Assembly: GCA_018665625.1 (NCBI GenBank)
Contig: JABJCF010000559.1
Span: 1-9,297, forward strand
DNA from: Nitrospina sp.
Lineage (GTDB): Bacteria; Nitrospinota; Nitrospinia; Nitrospinales; VA-1
Direction of reading: 5' to 3'
Length of the DNA stretch: 9,297 bases
Shown here: one piece after another, positions 1 through 5,945 of the stretch
Numbering within the stretch: position 1 is the first letter of the stretch
Layout of the letters: each line of letters begins with the position of its first letter
Position numbers and translations under genes: made by a program
The notes under the pieces: model-generated
What the model saw: only the letters and a program-made list of their open reading frames with translations
Told to the model about the DNA's origin: nothing
Databases searched by the model: none

Positions 1-1203
1 ATGCCTGTATTTCTCATAGCCCTGTTTTGCTTTTTTCTCGTAGCCTGTGGACCGCCCAGCGATTCCCCGGAGTACAAGATCAAACAGCTTTCCAGTAATA
101 TTGAAGATGAACCCGAAGACCCGACTCTGCACTACGAATTGGGAAAGGCCTATATTGAAAAGAAAAAGTACCGCTCGGCACTCAAGTCATTGGTGGAAGC
201 TATTCGTATCAAGGATGATTATGGTGATGCCTACCATGCAAAAGGAATCGCGTTATTCTATTTAAAAAAGTATTTTGATGCGGAAAAAGCTCTCAACAAA
301 TCCTTTTCCCTTAATCCAACAAATGCAGATATTGCAACTGATCTGGGCTCCATATTCATTGCAACAGGAAAAGTGAAGAAGTCTTTAAGGTTTCTTAAAA
401 TTGCACAAACACGAAACAGCAACATGCATGAGGTTTTTAATAACCTGGGTGCGGCTCATGCCGAAATCGGTCAAAACAAACAGGCCATAAACTACTGGGA
501 AAAAGCACTCGAGCACCATCCTTTTATGGCAGAGGTCCATATCAATATGGGTGTCGTCTACGAAAGGATGGGGAAAAAGAAAAAAGCGCTGGCGGCTTAC
601 CAAAAAGCTTTGAAAGAGGACCCTCAAAACCCTCTGGGCCACTACAATCTTGGAGTGATCCATGCAAAAAATCAAGACATGGCTAAAGCAGTAGAATCCT
701 GGGAGAAGGCTCGCAAACTAGACCCTAAAGACGATAAGACATTGGCAAGCCTGGGTTTGGCTTATGAACAATTAGGGGAAAAAGACAAAGCATTAAAAAA
801 AATCTTAAAAGCGATAAAGCTTGAACCTTTTAATTACCAAACTCATTATGCCGCCGGCAGAATACAATCTGATCAGGGTGACTTTGAAAAGGCTACAGAA
901 TCACTAAAAAAATCTGTACATCTTGATCCAGAGTTTGGTGATGCTTATTACAGACTAGGAATTGTTCATGACAACCTCAACGAGGGCAGTGATGCCATAT
1001 CAGATACTTTAATTGCAGAAATCATTTTTCACAAAAAAAAGAAAATGGAACTATATAATAAAATGGGGGTGCAGTTAAAATCCTTATTCGAAAAATACCA
1101 GCTAGGAAGGAAAGACTTCAAAGAATTGCAATTACCCGACACTTTAAAAGGGTACGACCTGCACAAAAAACCCAAGAGGATTCGAACCTTCCGAGAGAAA
1201 TAA
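1..1203 (+). CDS. TPR-repeat lipoprotein
   Basis: The protein has a short hydrophobic leader ending in a lipobox (L13-V-A-C16). It is then almost entirely tetratricopeptide repeats: about eight to nine units with an exact 34-residue period from about residue 42 to 347. Each unit shows the usual pattern, for example LG/A-Y in helix A, A-L near the end of helix B, and a P at the turn (LNPTNA, EDPQNP, LDPKDD, LEPFNY, LDPEFG). The tail (about 348-400) is Lys/Arg-rich and not TPR. TPR solenoids bind other proteins. With Gly at +2 after the lipid Cys, the E. coli Lol rule predicts the outer membrane, so an envelope scaffold is a reasonable inference; no partner can be named. The leader has no Lys or Arg before the hydrophobic core and the first codon is base 1 of the window, so the true start may lie upstream. 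It ends 9 bp from the convergent dtd gene. Confidence 0.85.
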   Translation: MPVFLIALFCFFLVACGPPSDSPEYKIKQLSSNIEDEPEDPTLHYELGKAYIEKKKYRSALKSLVEAIRIKDDYGDAYHAKGIALFYLKKYFDAEKALNKSFSLNPTNADIATDLGSIFIATGKVKKSLRFLKIAQTRNSNMHEVFNNLGAAHAEIGQNKQAINYWEKALEHHPFMAEVHINMGVVYERMGKKKKALAAYQKALKEDPQNPLGHYNLGVIHAKNQDMAKAVESWEKARKLDPKDDKTLASLGLAYEQLGEKDKALKKILKAIKLEPFNYQTHYAAGRIQSDQGDFEKATESLKKSVHLDPEFGDAYYRLGIVHDNLNEGSDAISDTLIAEIIFHKKKKMELYNKMGVQLKSLFEKYQLGRKDFKELQLPDTLKGYDLHKKPKRIRTFREK

Positions 1204-1212
1204 AAATAGGGA

Positions 1213-1650
1213 CTACCTCTCCAGAGTAAAAGTAACCGGACCGTCATTCACCAATTCCACTTGCATATCCGCACCAAACTTTCCCGTAGCGGTCTTAATT
1301 CCAAAACCTGAAATTTTTTCAACAAATTTTTGATATAGGAGCTGGGCATCCTCAGGACTTGCTGCGTTATCGAATCCCGGTCGACGTCCTTTTCTACAAT
1401 CACCCGCCAAAGTAAACTGCGACACCACCAGAACCTCTCCTTCTATATCCAGGCAGGACAGGTTCATTTTCCCACTTTCGTCTGGAAAGATTCTTAGATT
1501 AATCGTTTTCTCAGCGAGAAACTTCACTTTGTCATCATCATCATCTTTTTCCGCACCAAACAGGACAAGCAAACCTTTGGAAATAGAAGCAATGTTCTCT
1601 CCTCCCACAGTTACCGAGGCATGGGTCACTCTCTGCAGTACAATTTTCAT
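1213..1650 (-). CDS. dtd: D-aminoacyl-tRNA deacylase (DTD)
   Basis: The 145-aa protein, the normal length for the family, hydrolyses D-aminoacyl-tRNA (and Gly-tRNA-Ala), keeping D-amino acids out of translation in the cytoplasm. Both signature motifs are intact: SQFTL at residues 77-81 and NDGPVT at 135-140, which holds the Gly137-Pro138 dipeptide that DTDs use in cis to check chirality. The N-terminal MKIVLQRV and the RKGRRP segment (86-91) are also typical. The family's usual acidic loop near residue 35 is replaced by a run of five Asp (36-40). The ATG has no Shine-Dalgarno; a TATAAT sits only 6 nt upstream, so the transcript may be leaderless, or translation may be coupled to the upstream small gene 54 nt away. 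It is probably the last gene of the minus-strand block. Confidence 0.96.
   Translation of the reverse strand: MKIVLQRVTHASVTVGGENIASISKGLLVLFGAEKDDDDDKVKFLAEKTINLRIFPDESGKMNLSCLDIEGEVLVVSQFTLAGDCRKGRRPGFDNAASPEDAQLLYQKFVEKISGFGIKTATGKFGADMQVELVNDGPVTFTLER
1532..1545. repeat. Trinucleotide microsatellite (TCA)4 inside dtd
   Basis: There are four full TCA units plus TC on the plus strand. On the coding strand this reads as GAT codons and encodes most of the Asp run at DTD residues 36-40. Because the unit is three bases, copy-number change would lengthen or shorten the acidic loop without shifting the frame. Confidence 0.7.
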
Positions 1651-1681
1651 GGATTCATTATAAGAGGGATAGAATATTCCC

Positions 1682-1699
1682 CCGTCTTAGAAAAGACGG
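1682..1699 (-). other. Intergenic stem-loop upstream of dtd
   Basis: A perfect 7-bp stem (CCGTCTT paired with AAGACGG) with a 4-nt loop lies between the stop of the 58-aa gene and the start of dtd. On the coding (minus) strand it follows the upstream stop codon by about 5 nt and is trailed by Gs, not by a T-run, so it is not a classic intrinsic terminator. It could be an mRNA 3'-end stabiliser or an attenuating element between the two genes; this is inference. Confidence 0.4.
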
Positions 1700-1704
1700 C
1701 CTTA

Positions 1705-1881
1705 TTAACGGGCACGAAACATTCGATTATCTGAGCCCTCAGGCCCAATCGTGACTTTCACTTCTGCGAAACATTTCGGGCATCGGCCTTCATAGGCATT
1801 GCCGCCTTTATTTATATAAATACGGCGATAGACATTACAACACTCAAACATTATGCCTAAAAACTTTTTATTCTTTTCCAT
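1705..1881 (-). CDS. Small conserved-looking Cys-rich protein, possible zinc ribbon
   Basis: This 58-aa gene lies in the gap between the TerB-like gene (21 nt upstream) and dtd (54 nt downstream), all in the same direction. The protein has a vicinal pair C14-C15, then C34-P-K-C37, embedded in NVYRRIYINKGG and YEGRCPKC. It continues into a Gly/Arg tail ending RMFRAR. Four Cys in a CC-x18-CxxC layout with many Tyr, Arg and Gly resemble a minimal zinc ribbon. From memory, not a search, similar tiny proteins with an AYEGRCP-C core occur in other bacteria; function is unknown to me. ATG 1879-1881 has no clear ribosome site. The internal ATG at 1849-1851 (Met11) has AGG five to six nt before it and would give a 48-aa protein that keeps all four Cys, so the true start is open. 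Confidence 0.7.
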   Translation of the reverse strand: MEKNKKFLGIMFECCNVYRRIYINKGGNAYEGRCPKCFAEVKVTIGPEGSDNRMFRAR

Positions 1882-1902
1882 TTTCGCAGAAAGTTTAAAT
1901 TT

Positions 1903-2808
1903 TTATTTTTTCTTGATGCTTTTTCCTGCGCGCACCTTAGCCTCAATAAAAATACTATGAGAGATTCTCATTGCTTTAGTAATCCGTCTTATTTCTTCTG
2001 CTTCATCGTGAGCAATATTGCCATCTGCAGCCGCTACGGCAAAAAGGCATTCCATTAAATGCAGCCGGTCATTGTAAGAAGTCAAACGGTTGATTTCAGT
2101 AACCACCTCGTGAAAATCAAAGTCACTCTTTCCCTGCTCTTCTACAACCTCCAAAAGCAAGGTTAACTCTTTTCCCTTAAGTGAAAATTGTTCTGCGAGG
2201 CATTTTTTTAAAGCCTTTTTTTCCGCCGGGTCAAACTCGTTGTCCACATGCGCGATAGAAGCCATCAATGTACCCACCATGCAAAGAAAATACAGTCTAT
2301 CTTCAGGCAATTGAGACACAACTCCTGAGTGGGCGCTTTTCAACTCAATCTTCTTAAGAACTCGCCTCTTAAAATACTTTTCCATATCGGGGTTTGGGTC
2401 ACGGGCATGCTCGAAAATGGTTTTCTGAAAAAAGTTTCTTATTCTCCCAAAGGATCTTTTTGTGAAAGAAGATTTTTCAAGCCACTCTGAAAATTGGTCA
2501 ACCAATTGCTTCTCATCCCCCTTCATTCTCTTATGGGCTTGCACCATATTTTCCAAAGCACCCACGATTTCCTTTTTCTCAGTAGGAGTAGAAAGCTCGG
2601 CGATCATTTGACGGTACAACAGATCTTTTTCCTTTTTCGAAACAGGAGCATGAAGATAGGGTTTCAGCTCATCCAACTCATGCTTATCTAGATCAAACTT
2701 TCTATAAAATGATTTTAAAATATTAAGTTCCGATTGGCTCACCTCCCCATCGGCCCAGGCGACAGTGGTTAAAACCTTGAGGAAGGTCAGTTTTTTAAAT
2801 TTTGACAT
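1903..2808 (-). CDS. Tandem TerB-like domain protein
   Basis: This 301-aa soluble protein has no signal peptide. Two TerB-like all-helical units can be seen. The N-terminal one (about 5-110) opens with LTTVAWADGEVSQSELNIL, with the typical acidic D20-G-E22 turn. The second (about 172-292) has a matching turn (D189-N-E191-F-D193) and ends with AVAAADGNIAHDEAEEI (A-D-G at 261-263). The linker (about 111-155) is rich in Lys and Arg and may contact nucleic acid or membrane. TerB domains belong to tellurite-resistance and stress modules and are thought to bind metal through their acidic turns; no terC, terD or other ter gene lies near, so tellurite resistance should not be assumed. The ATG has only a weak GAGAAA upstream. 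The 58-aa gene begins 21 nt after its end, suggesting one transcript. Confidence 0.75.
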   Translation of the reverse strand: MSKFKKLTFLKVLTTVAWADGEVSQSELNILKSFYRKFDLDKHELDELKPYLHAPVSKKEKDLLYRQMIAELSTPTEKKEIVGALENMVQAHKRMKGDEKQLVDQFSEWLEKSSFTKRSFGRIRNFFQKTIFEHARDPNPDMEKYFKRRVLKKIELKSAHSGVVSQLPEDRLYFLCMVGTLMASIAHVDNEFDPAEKKALKKCLAEQFSLKGKELTLLLEVVEEQGKSDFDFHEVVTEINRLTSYNDRLHLMECLFAVAAADGNIAHDEAEEIRRITKAMRISHSIFIEAKVRAGKSIKKK

Positions 2809-2838
2809 ATGATTTCTCTATCGTTTGCGTTGAAAAAA

Positions 2839-2868
2839 TTAATATTTTTATTTAATAGACCTTTCCAA
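2839..2868 (-). promoter_or_regulatory. Possible sigma70 promoter for the TerB-like gene
   Basis: On the minus strand TTGGAA (2863-2868) and TATTAA (2839-2844) are separated by 18 bp. This is a moderate match to the -35/-10 consensus in an A+T-rich gap, where chance matches are common. The gap also separates this gene from the FG-GAP gene by 68 bp, so a separate promoter here is plausible. Confidence 0.3.
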
Positions 2869-2876
2869 ATCCATAA

Positions 2877-4145
2877 TCAATCAAAACGATTCAACCATAA
2901 TCGACTCGACCTTGCAGACCACCCAAACAAGTCCAGAACTTGATCCTGATTTATATCGCCAAACGTCATTTGACCAAACTGCCTGAAACGTGGCAAACGA
3001 CTGAGGGTTTCATCTGAAAAATTCCATTTACCTCGTCCCTGCAAATAATAAACTCCTTTCGCAGTCAAGATCAAGGCATCTGGATGAGTATTGCCATTTG
3101 CATCAAGCAAATATACTTTTGTGGAAGTTACGCGAGGTAGAATTTTATGAGATCTTTTTCTAAAGTTTCCACCCCCGGTATTTTCAAGAAAGTAATTTGT
3201 TTCGCCAGGAAACCCGCGATAAATTTTATTAACGGATCGATTTACAACCAGAAGATCGTTGTCCCCATCCTGATCAAAGTCCGCCCAATCGGCGTGCATA
3301 CTTTCATCAAGGATTCCAGGTAATCTCGAAGAAGTGCGGTCAGAAAATTTCCCCACTCCATTGTTAATTAATAATCGGTTTTGCCCTTTTTCATATACTA
3401 AAAAAATATCTACCACTCCATCGCCATCGTAATCAGCAAACGAAGCATCTCGAATACCCGGAGGAAGTTTAGGCATCAATAACGATGTTAAGTTCTCAAA
3501 ATTTCCATCGCCTTTATTAACCCACATCATCGTCTGGTGAGATTTTTCTATGGAAGGGTTTACCCTGCTGCCAAAATAAAACAGGTCTTTATCACCATCT
3601 CCATCAAGATCAATAGATATAACTTTTTCCACTCCTGGCGTCAGGGAGTAAACCCCCTCTTTTTCCTTAGAATAAAAATATCCTTTTTTATTATTGAAAA
3701 GAATTCTAGTTTTTGGATTTTCCCTGGTTCCCAAGATTAATATCAGGTCATCACCACCATCCCTGTTTAGATCTGCGCTTATAAAAAAGTTTATTTTTTC
3801 TTTATTATTTTGAGTCCATTGGCCTGCTTTATTTTTTACAAAACCCTTCTTCCCTTTATTCACGAGAATATAGAGTTCCGTTTTTGCTTTGTTTAATATC
3901 GCAAGATCAGCAAGAGGGTCTTGGTTAGCTCTTAGAAAACTGGCTTGCGCAACTGTAATTTTCTCGATGGGGAAAAGCCGTGTAGCGTCACGAAATCTTT
4001 GGCTTGCAGGGTTATCAGCGATATGTTCTTTTGAGGCACTGCAGGCAGAAAGCAGGAAAAGGATCAGAAGTCCTGCAATCAGGGAATTAATCGAACAAGG
4101 ATTTGGGAAGTCCTTTTTCTGATAGATCAATCTGCAAACCTTCAT
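2877..4145 (-). CDS. FG-GAP/VCBS beta-propeller lipoprotein
   Basis: A signal peptide ends in the lipobox L32-S-A-C35, with Ser at +2, so an outer-membrane lipoprotein is expected by the E. coli rule. The rest is a string of FG-GAP/VCBS-like repeats with Ca-binding loops: D125-N127-D129-D133, D179-D181-D183-D187, D238-D240-D242-D246, D289-D291-D293-D297, D348-N350-N352-D356 and D397-N399-D401-D405, plus a degenerate one at about 70-84 (ANQDPLAD). Seven in total fits a seven-bladed propeller, as in integrin alpha heads; such domains usually mediate binding or adhesion. The longest reading starts at ATG 4143-4145, overlapping the MBL gene by 59 nt without a ribosome site. A TTG at 4128-4130 has GAAGG about 8 nt before it and still leaves a full signal peptide, so it may be the real start. 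No enzymatic domain is seen. Confidence 0.85.
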   Translation of the reverse strand: MKVCRLIYQKKDFPNPCSINSLIAGLLILFLLSACSASKEHIADNPASQRFRDATRLFPIEKITVAQASFLRANQDPLADLAILNKAKTELYILVNKGKKGFVKNKAGQWTQNNKEKINFFISADLNRDGGDDLILILGTRENPKTRILFNNKKGYFYSKEKEGVYSLTPGVEKVISIDLDGDGDKDLFYFGSRVNPSIEKSHQTMMWVNKGDGNFENLTSLLMPKLPPGIRDASFADYDGDGVVDIFLVYEKGQNRLLINNGVGKFSDRTSSRLPGILDESMHADWADFDQDGDNDLLVVNRSVNKIYRGFPGETNYFLENTGGGNFRKRSHKILPRVTSTKVYLLDANGNTHPDALILTAKGVYYLQGRGKWNFSDETLSRLPRFRQFGQMTFGDINQDQVLDLFGWSARSSRLWLNRFD

Positions 4146-4947
4146 ACGCAGCTATACATTTGGGAAAAAGTTGGCGGGCTTCTGTTTCAAGCTTTTGAAT
4201 AAAATCATCATTATGAGTAGGATCGTGGTGGAATAAAACAAATTTTTCCACATTTGCAGCTTCGGCAACTTTAAGCCCTTCGCGCATGGTGCTGTGGCCC
4301 CATCCTTTTCGCGAGAACTCTCCGTTCAAACCATAGTATTCATCTTCGGTGTACTGGGAATCATAAACTAGAACATCCGCATCACGACAAAGCTCAATGA
4401 GTTTTTTATTTGGCTTATCTTCATAATGCTCGCAATCCGTTGCGAAAACCAGCGATTGCCCTTCAGAATCTACTCTATAAGCATAACACCCATTGGGATG
4501 ATAAAGAGGAGCGAGAGTAATCTTATAGTTTTCCCCTTCTATTATCTCACCCGGCTTCACATCATGGTAAGAAATTTTAGCACCAAACAAATCTGTTTTC
4601 ACAGGAAAACAAGGGGGATTCATTTGTTGCTTGAGAACCTCTTCAACGGTTAGAGGCAGGCTGGTTCCTCCAAACACTCTGAATTCGTTTCCAGGAACAA
4701 AGAAAGGATTGAAAAATGGAAAGCCTTGGATATGATCCCAATGAACATGGCTGAACAATATAGTCCCATTAACAGGCAACTCTTTCATCAAGGACAAACC
4801 CAGATTGCGGAAACCTGTACCCGTATCGATGACTATTAGTTCCTTATCACAACGAATTTCTACGCAGGTCGTATTGCCGCCCACCCTGACTGTTTCCGGA
4901 TTTCCTGAAGGAACGCTACCGCGAACTCCCCAAAATTTTATGTACAC
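4087..4947 (-). CDS. MBL-fold metallo-hydrolase, phosphodiesterase-like
   Basis: This 286-aa cytoplasmic protein opens MYIKFWGVRGSVP, typical of a beta-lactamase-fold subgroup related to cyclic-nucleotide phosphodiesterases and PhnP/RNase Z-like enzymes. The dinuclear metal site is intact: H67-V-H69-W-D71-H72, then H150, D171 (FATDCEH) and H240/H241 (LFHHDPTH). The GWGHST segment (215-220) is also characteristic. I infer a metal-dependent phosphodiesterase or hydrolase; the substrate cannot be read from sequence. The start is GTG (4945-4947), supported by AAGGA 7 nt upstream and by the motif beginning immediately after. It heads the minus-strand block and its last codons overlap the start of the FG-GAP lipoprotein gene, suggesting translational coupling. 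Confidence 0.9.
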   Translation of the reverse strand: MYIKFWGVRGSVPSGNPETVRVGGNTTCVEIRCDKELIVIDTGTGFRNLGLSLMKELPVNGTILFSHVHWDHIQGFPFFNPFFVPGNEFRVFGGTSLPLTVEEVLKQQMNPPCFPVKTDLFGAKISYHDVKPGEIIEGENYKITLAPLYHPNGCYAYRVDSEGQSLVFATDCEHYEDKPNKKLIELCRDADVLVYDSQYTEDEYYGLNGEFSRKGWGHSTMREGLKVAEAANVEKFVLFHHDPTHNDDFIQKLETEARQLFPKCIAAYEGLQIDLSEKGLPKSLFD

Positions 4948-4954
4948 AATTGAA

Positions 4955-4959
4955 TCCTT
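4955..4959 (-). promoter_or_regulatory. Ribosome binding site that decides the GTG start of the MBL gene
   Basis: AAGGA on the minus strand lies 7 nt before GTG 4945-4947, good spacing for a non-ATG start. Confidence 0.7.
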
Positions 4960-4967
4960 GAATATCG

Positions 4968-4995
4968 TTTATAGAAAAATTTAGGCACACAGCAA
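4968..4995 (-). promoter_or_regulatory. Likely promoter for the MBL/FG-GAP block
   Basis: On the minus strand, TTGCTG (4990-4995) and TATAAA (4968-4973) are 16 bp apart. The -10 is a five-of-six match; the -35 keeps only TTG. It would start transcription near 4961, just ahead of the AAGGA ribosome site, giving a leader of about 14 nt. Confidence 0.4.
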
Positions 4996-5072
4996 AACAA
5001 GATTTTCCCCTCAGGAAAAAAAATAGTGGCGCAATATAAACAATCCTGTTTTCGGTAACAACCGTTTCCTAT

Positions 5073-5879
5073 TTAAACTTGTGATGTATTTGAACTTTCA
5101 ATTAAAGCGCGTTCCTGTTGGGTTAGCTCTCCCTTTTTCCAGTCACCCTGCAAGGACTTTTGAAAGCCTTTTAAAAACCATTGAATTACCTCATCATATT
5201 CTATATCCCCTTGCAAAATCTGATTTAAGGTAGTGGTATTGGTATTGAGAGATTCCAATACTTTTTGGTTTTCTATTTCTGAAGAATATTTTAATAAACC
5301 ATGTATCAATTGCGGATCCATATCAATAATTACAGACCCGTGTTGCAAAAATGAGGAGTTCAGGCGTCGCTGTGCACTTCCAACAAGTTTTCTTCCACGA
5401 ACAGTGATCTCGCAATGATTGGCCATAGAAAAGCAAGCGGGGGATCTACCAGACTCACCACTCGAAACGCCACTCTTTTTCCCCGCGACTTCAGCGCCCC
5501 CGATTCCACCGATTTCAAGAGATTTCAAAATAGCTTGCGATATCTTTTCGAAAGCCCCTCTTAAGCTCCCCGGAAAAGCAGGATGTGGTATGGGTGCAAC
5601 CACACAATAAGTCAACTCGAATTGATGCAATAATGCGCGACCCCCGGTAAAACGTCGAACTATCGGAATGTTTTTTTGTTCGCAAGATCCCACGTCAATG
5701 TTTCGGGAAATGTCCTGAGAATAACCGATGGAGAGTGTAGGCCGCTGCCAACCATATAGCCTTAAAGTGGCAGGAGATTTACCCTCATTACAAGTCATAA
5801 GAATAGCCTTGTCAGTTGCCATATTGAGAATTCCATCAGACAAAGGGTCTAGAATTATTCTCCAGTTATTTTGATCCAT
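5073..5879 (-). CDS. lipM: Octanoyltransferase LipM-like (LplA/LipB/BPL family)
   Basis: This family of cofactor transferases moves octanoyl or lipoyl groups onto the lipoyl domains of 2-oxoacid dehydrogenases and GcvH. In 268-aa numbering the RRFTGGRA motif is at 75-82, the ELTY strand follows, GRKLVGSAQRR with the conserved Lys164 is at 162-172, and LQHGS at 178-182. Cys149 in SPACF matches, by position and context, the catalytic Cys of B. subtilis LipM, which lipoate ligases of the LplA type do not use. I therefore prefer octanoyl-ACP:protein octanoyltransferase over lipoate ligase. A Gly/Ser-rich insert (about 124-145) just before the Cys looks flexible. The longest reading begins at a GTG (5886-5888) that sits inside the ribosome site; ATG 5877-5879 with AAGAAGG 8 nt upstream is the better start. 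No lipA is in the window. Confidence 0.87.
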   Translation of the reverse strand: MDQNNWRIILDPLSDGILNMATDKAILMTCNEGKSPATLRLYGWQRPTLSIGYSQDISRNIDVGSCEQKNIPIVRRFTGGRALLHQFELTYCVVAPIPHPAFPGSLRGAFEKISQAILKSLEIGGIGGAEVAGKKSGVSSGESGRSPACFSMANHCEITVRGRKLVGSAQRRLNSSFLQHGSVIIDMDPQLIHGLLKYSSEIENQKVLESLNTNTTTLNQILQGDIEYDEVIQWFLKGFQKSLQGDWKKGELTQQERALIESSNTSQV

Positions 5880-5887
5880 ATAAAACA

Positions 5888-5894
5888 CCTTCTT
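5888..5894 (-). promoter_or_regulatory. Ribosome binding site fixing the lipM start
   Basis: AAGAAGG on the minus strand lies 8 nt before ATG 5877-5879. It overlaps the upstream GTG, which rules against that GTG as start. Confidence 0.7.
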
Positions 5895-5910
5895 CAGACA
5901 AAAATTTCTT

Positions 5911-5937
5911 TTGACTCAATTGCAATCATTCTATAAA
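5911..5937 (+). promoter_or_regulatory. Candidate promoter of the SUMF1-type gene, nearly leaderless
   Basis: TTGACT (5911-5916, five of six) is followed after 15 bp by TATAAA (5932-5937, five of six). The predicted start of transcription falls at about 5943-5946, on or just before the ATG at 5946. An in-frame stop at 5934-5936 excludes a start further upstream. The spacer is shorter than the ideal 17 bp. Confidence 0.45.
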
Positions 5938-5945
5938 TAATAGGT

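Noticed and set aside
1903..2808. Tellurite-resistance operon
   Set aside because: Only TerB-like domains are present; no terC, terD, terA or terZ gene is in the window.
5003..5019. Possible terminator hairpin TTTTCC/GGAAAA upstream of the MBL gene
   Set aside because: The stem is only 6 bp and A/T-heavy, and the neighbouring homopolymer lies on the wrong side for minus-strand termination of lipM.
5886..5888. GTG as start of lipM
   Set aside because: It overlaps the ribosome binding site itself; ATG 5877-5879 has correct spacing.
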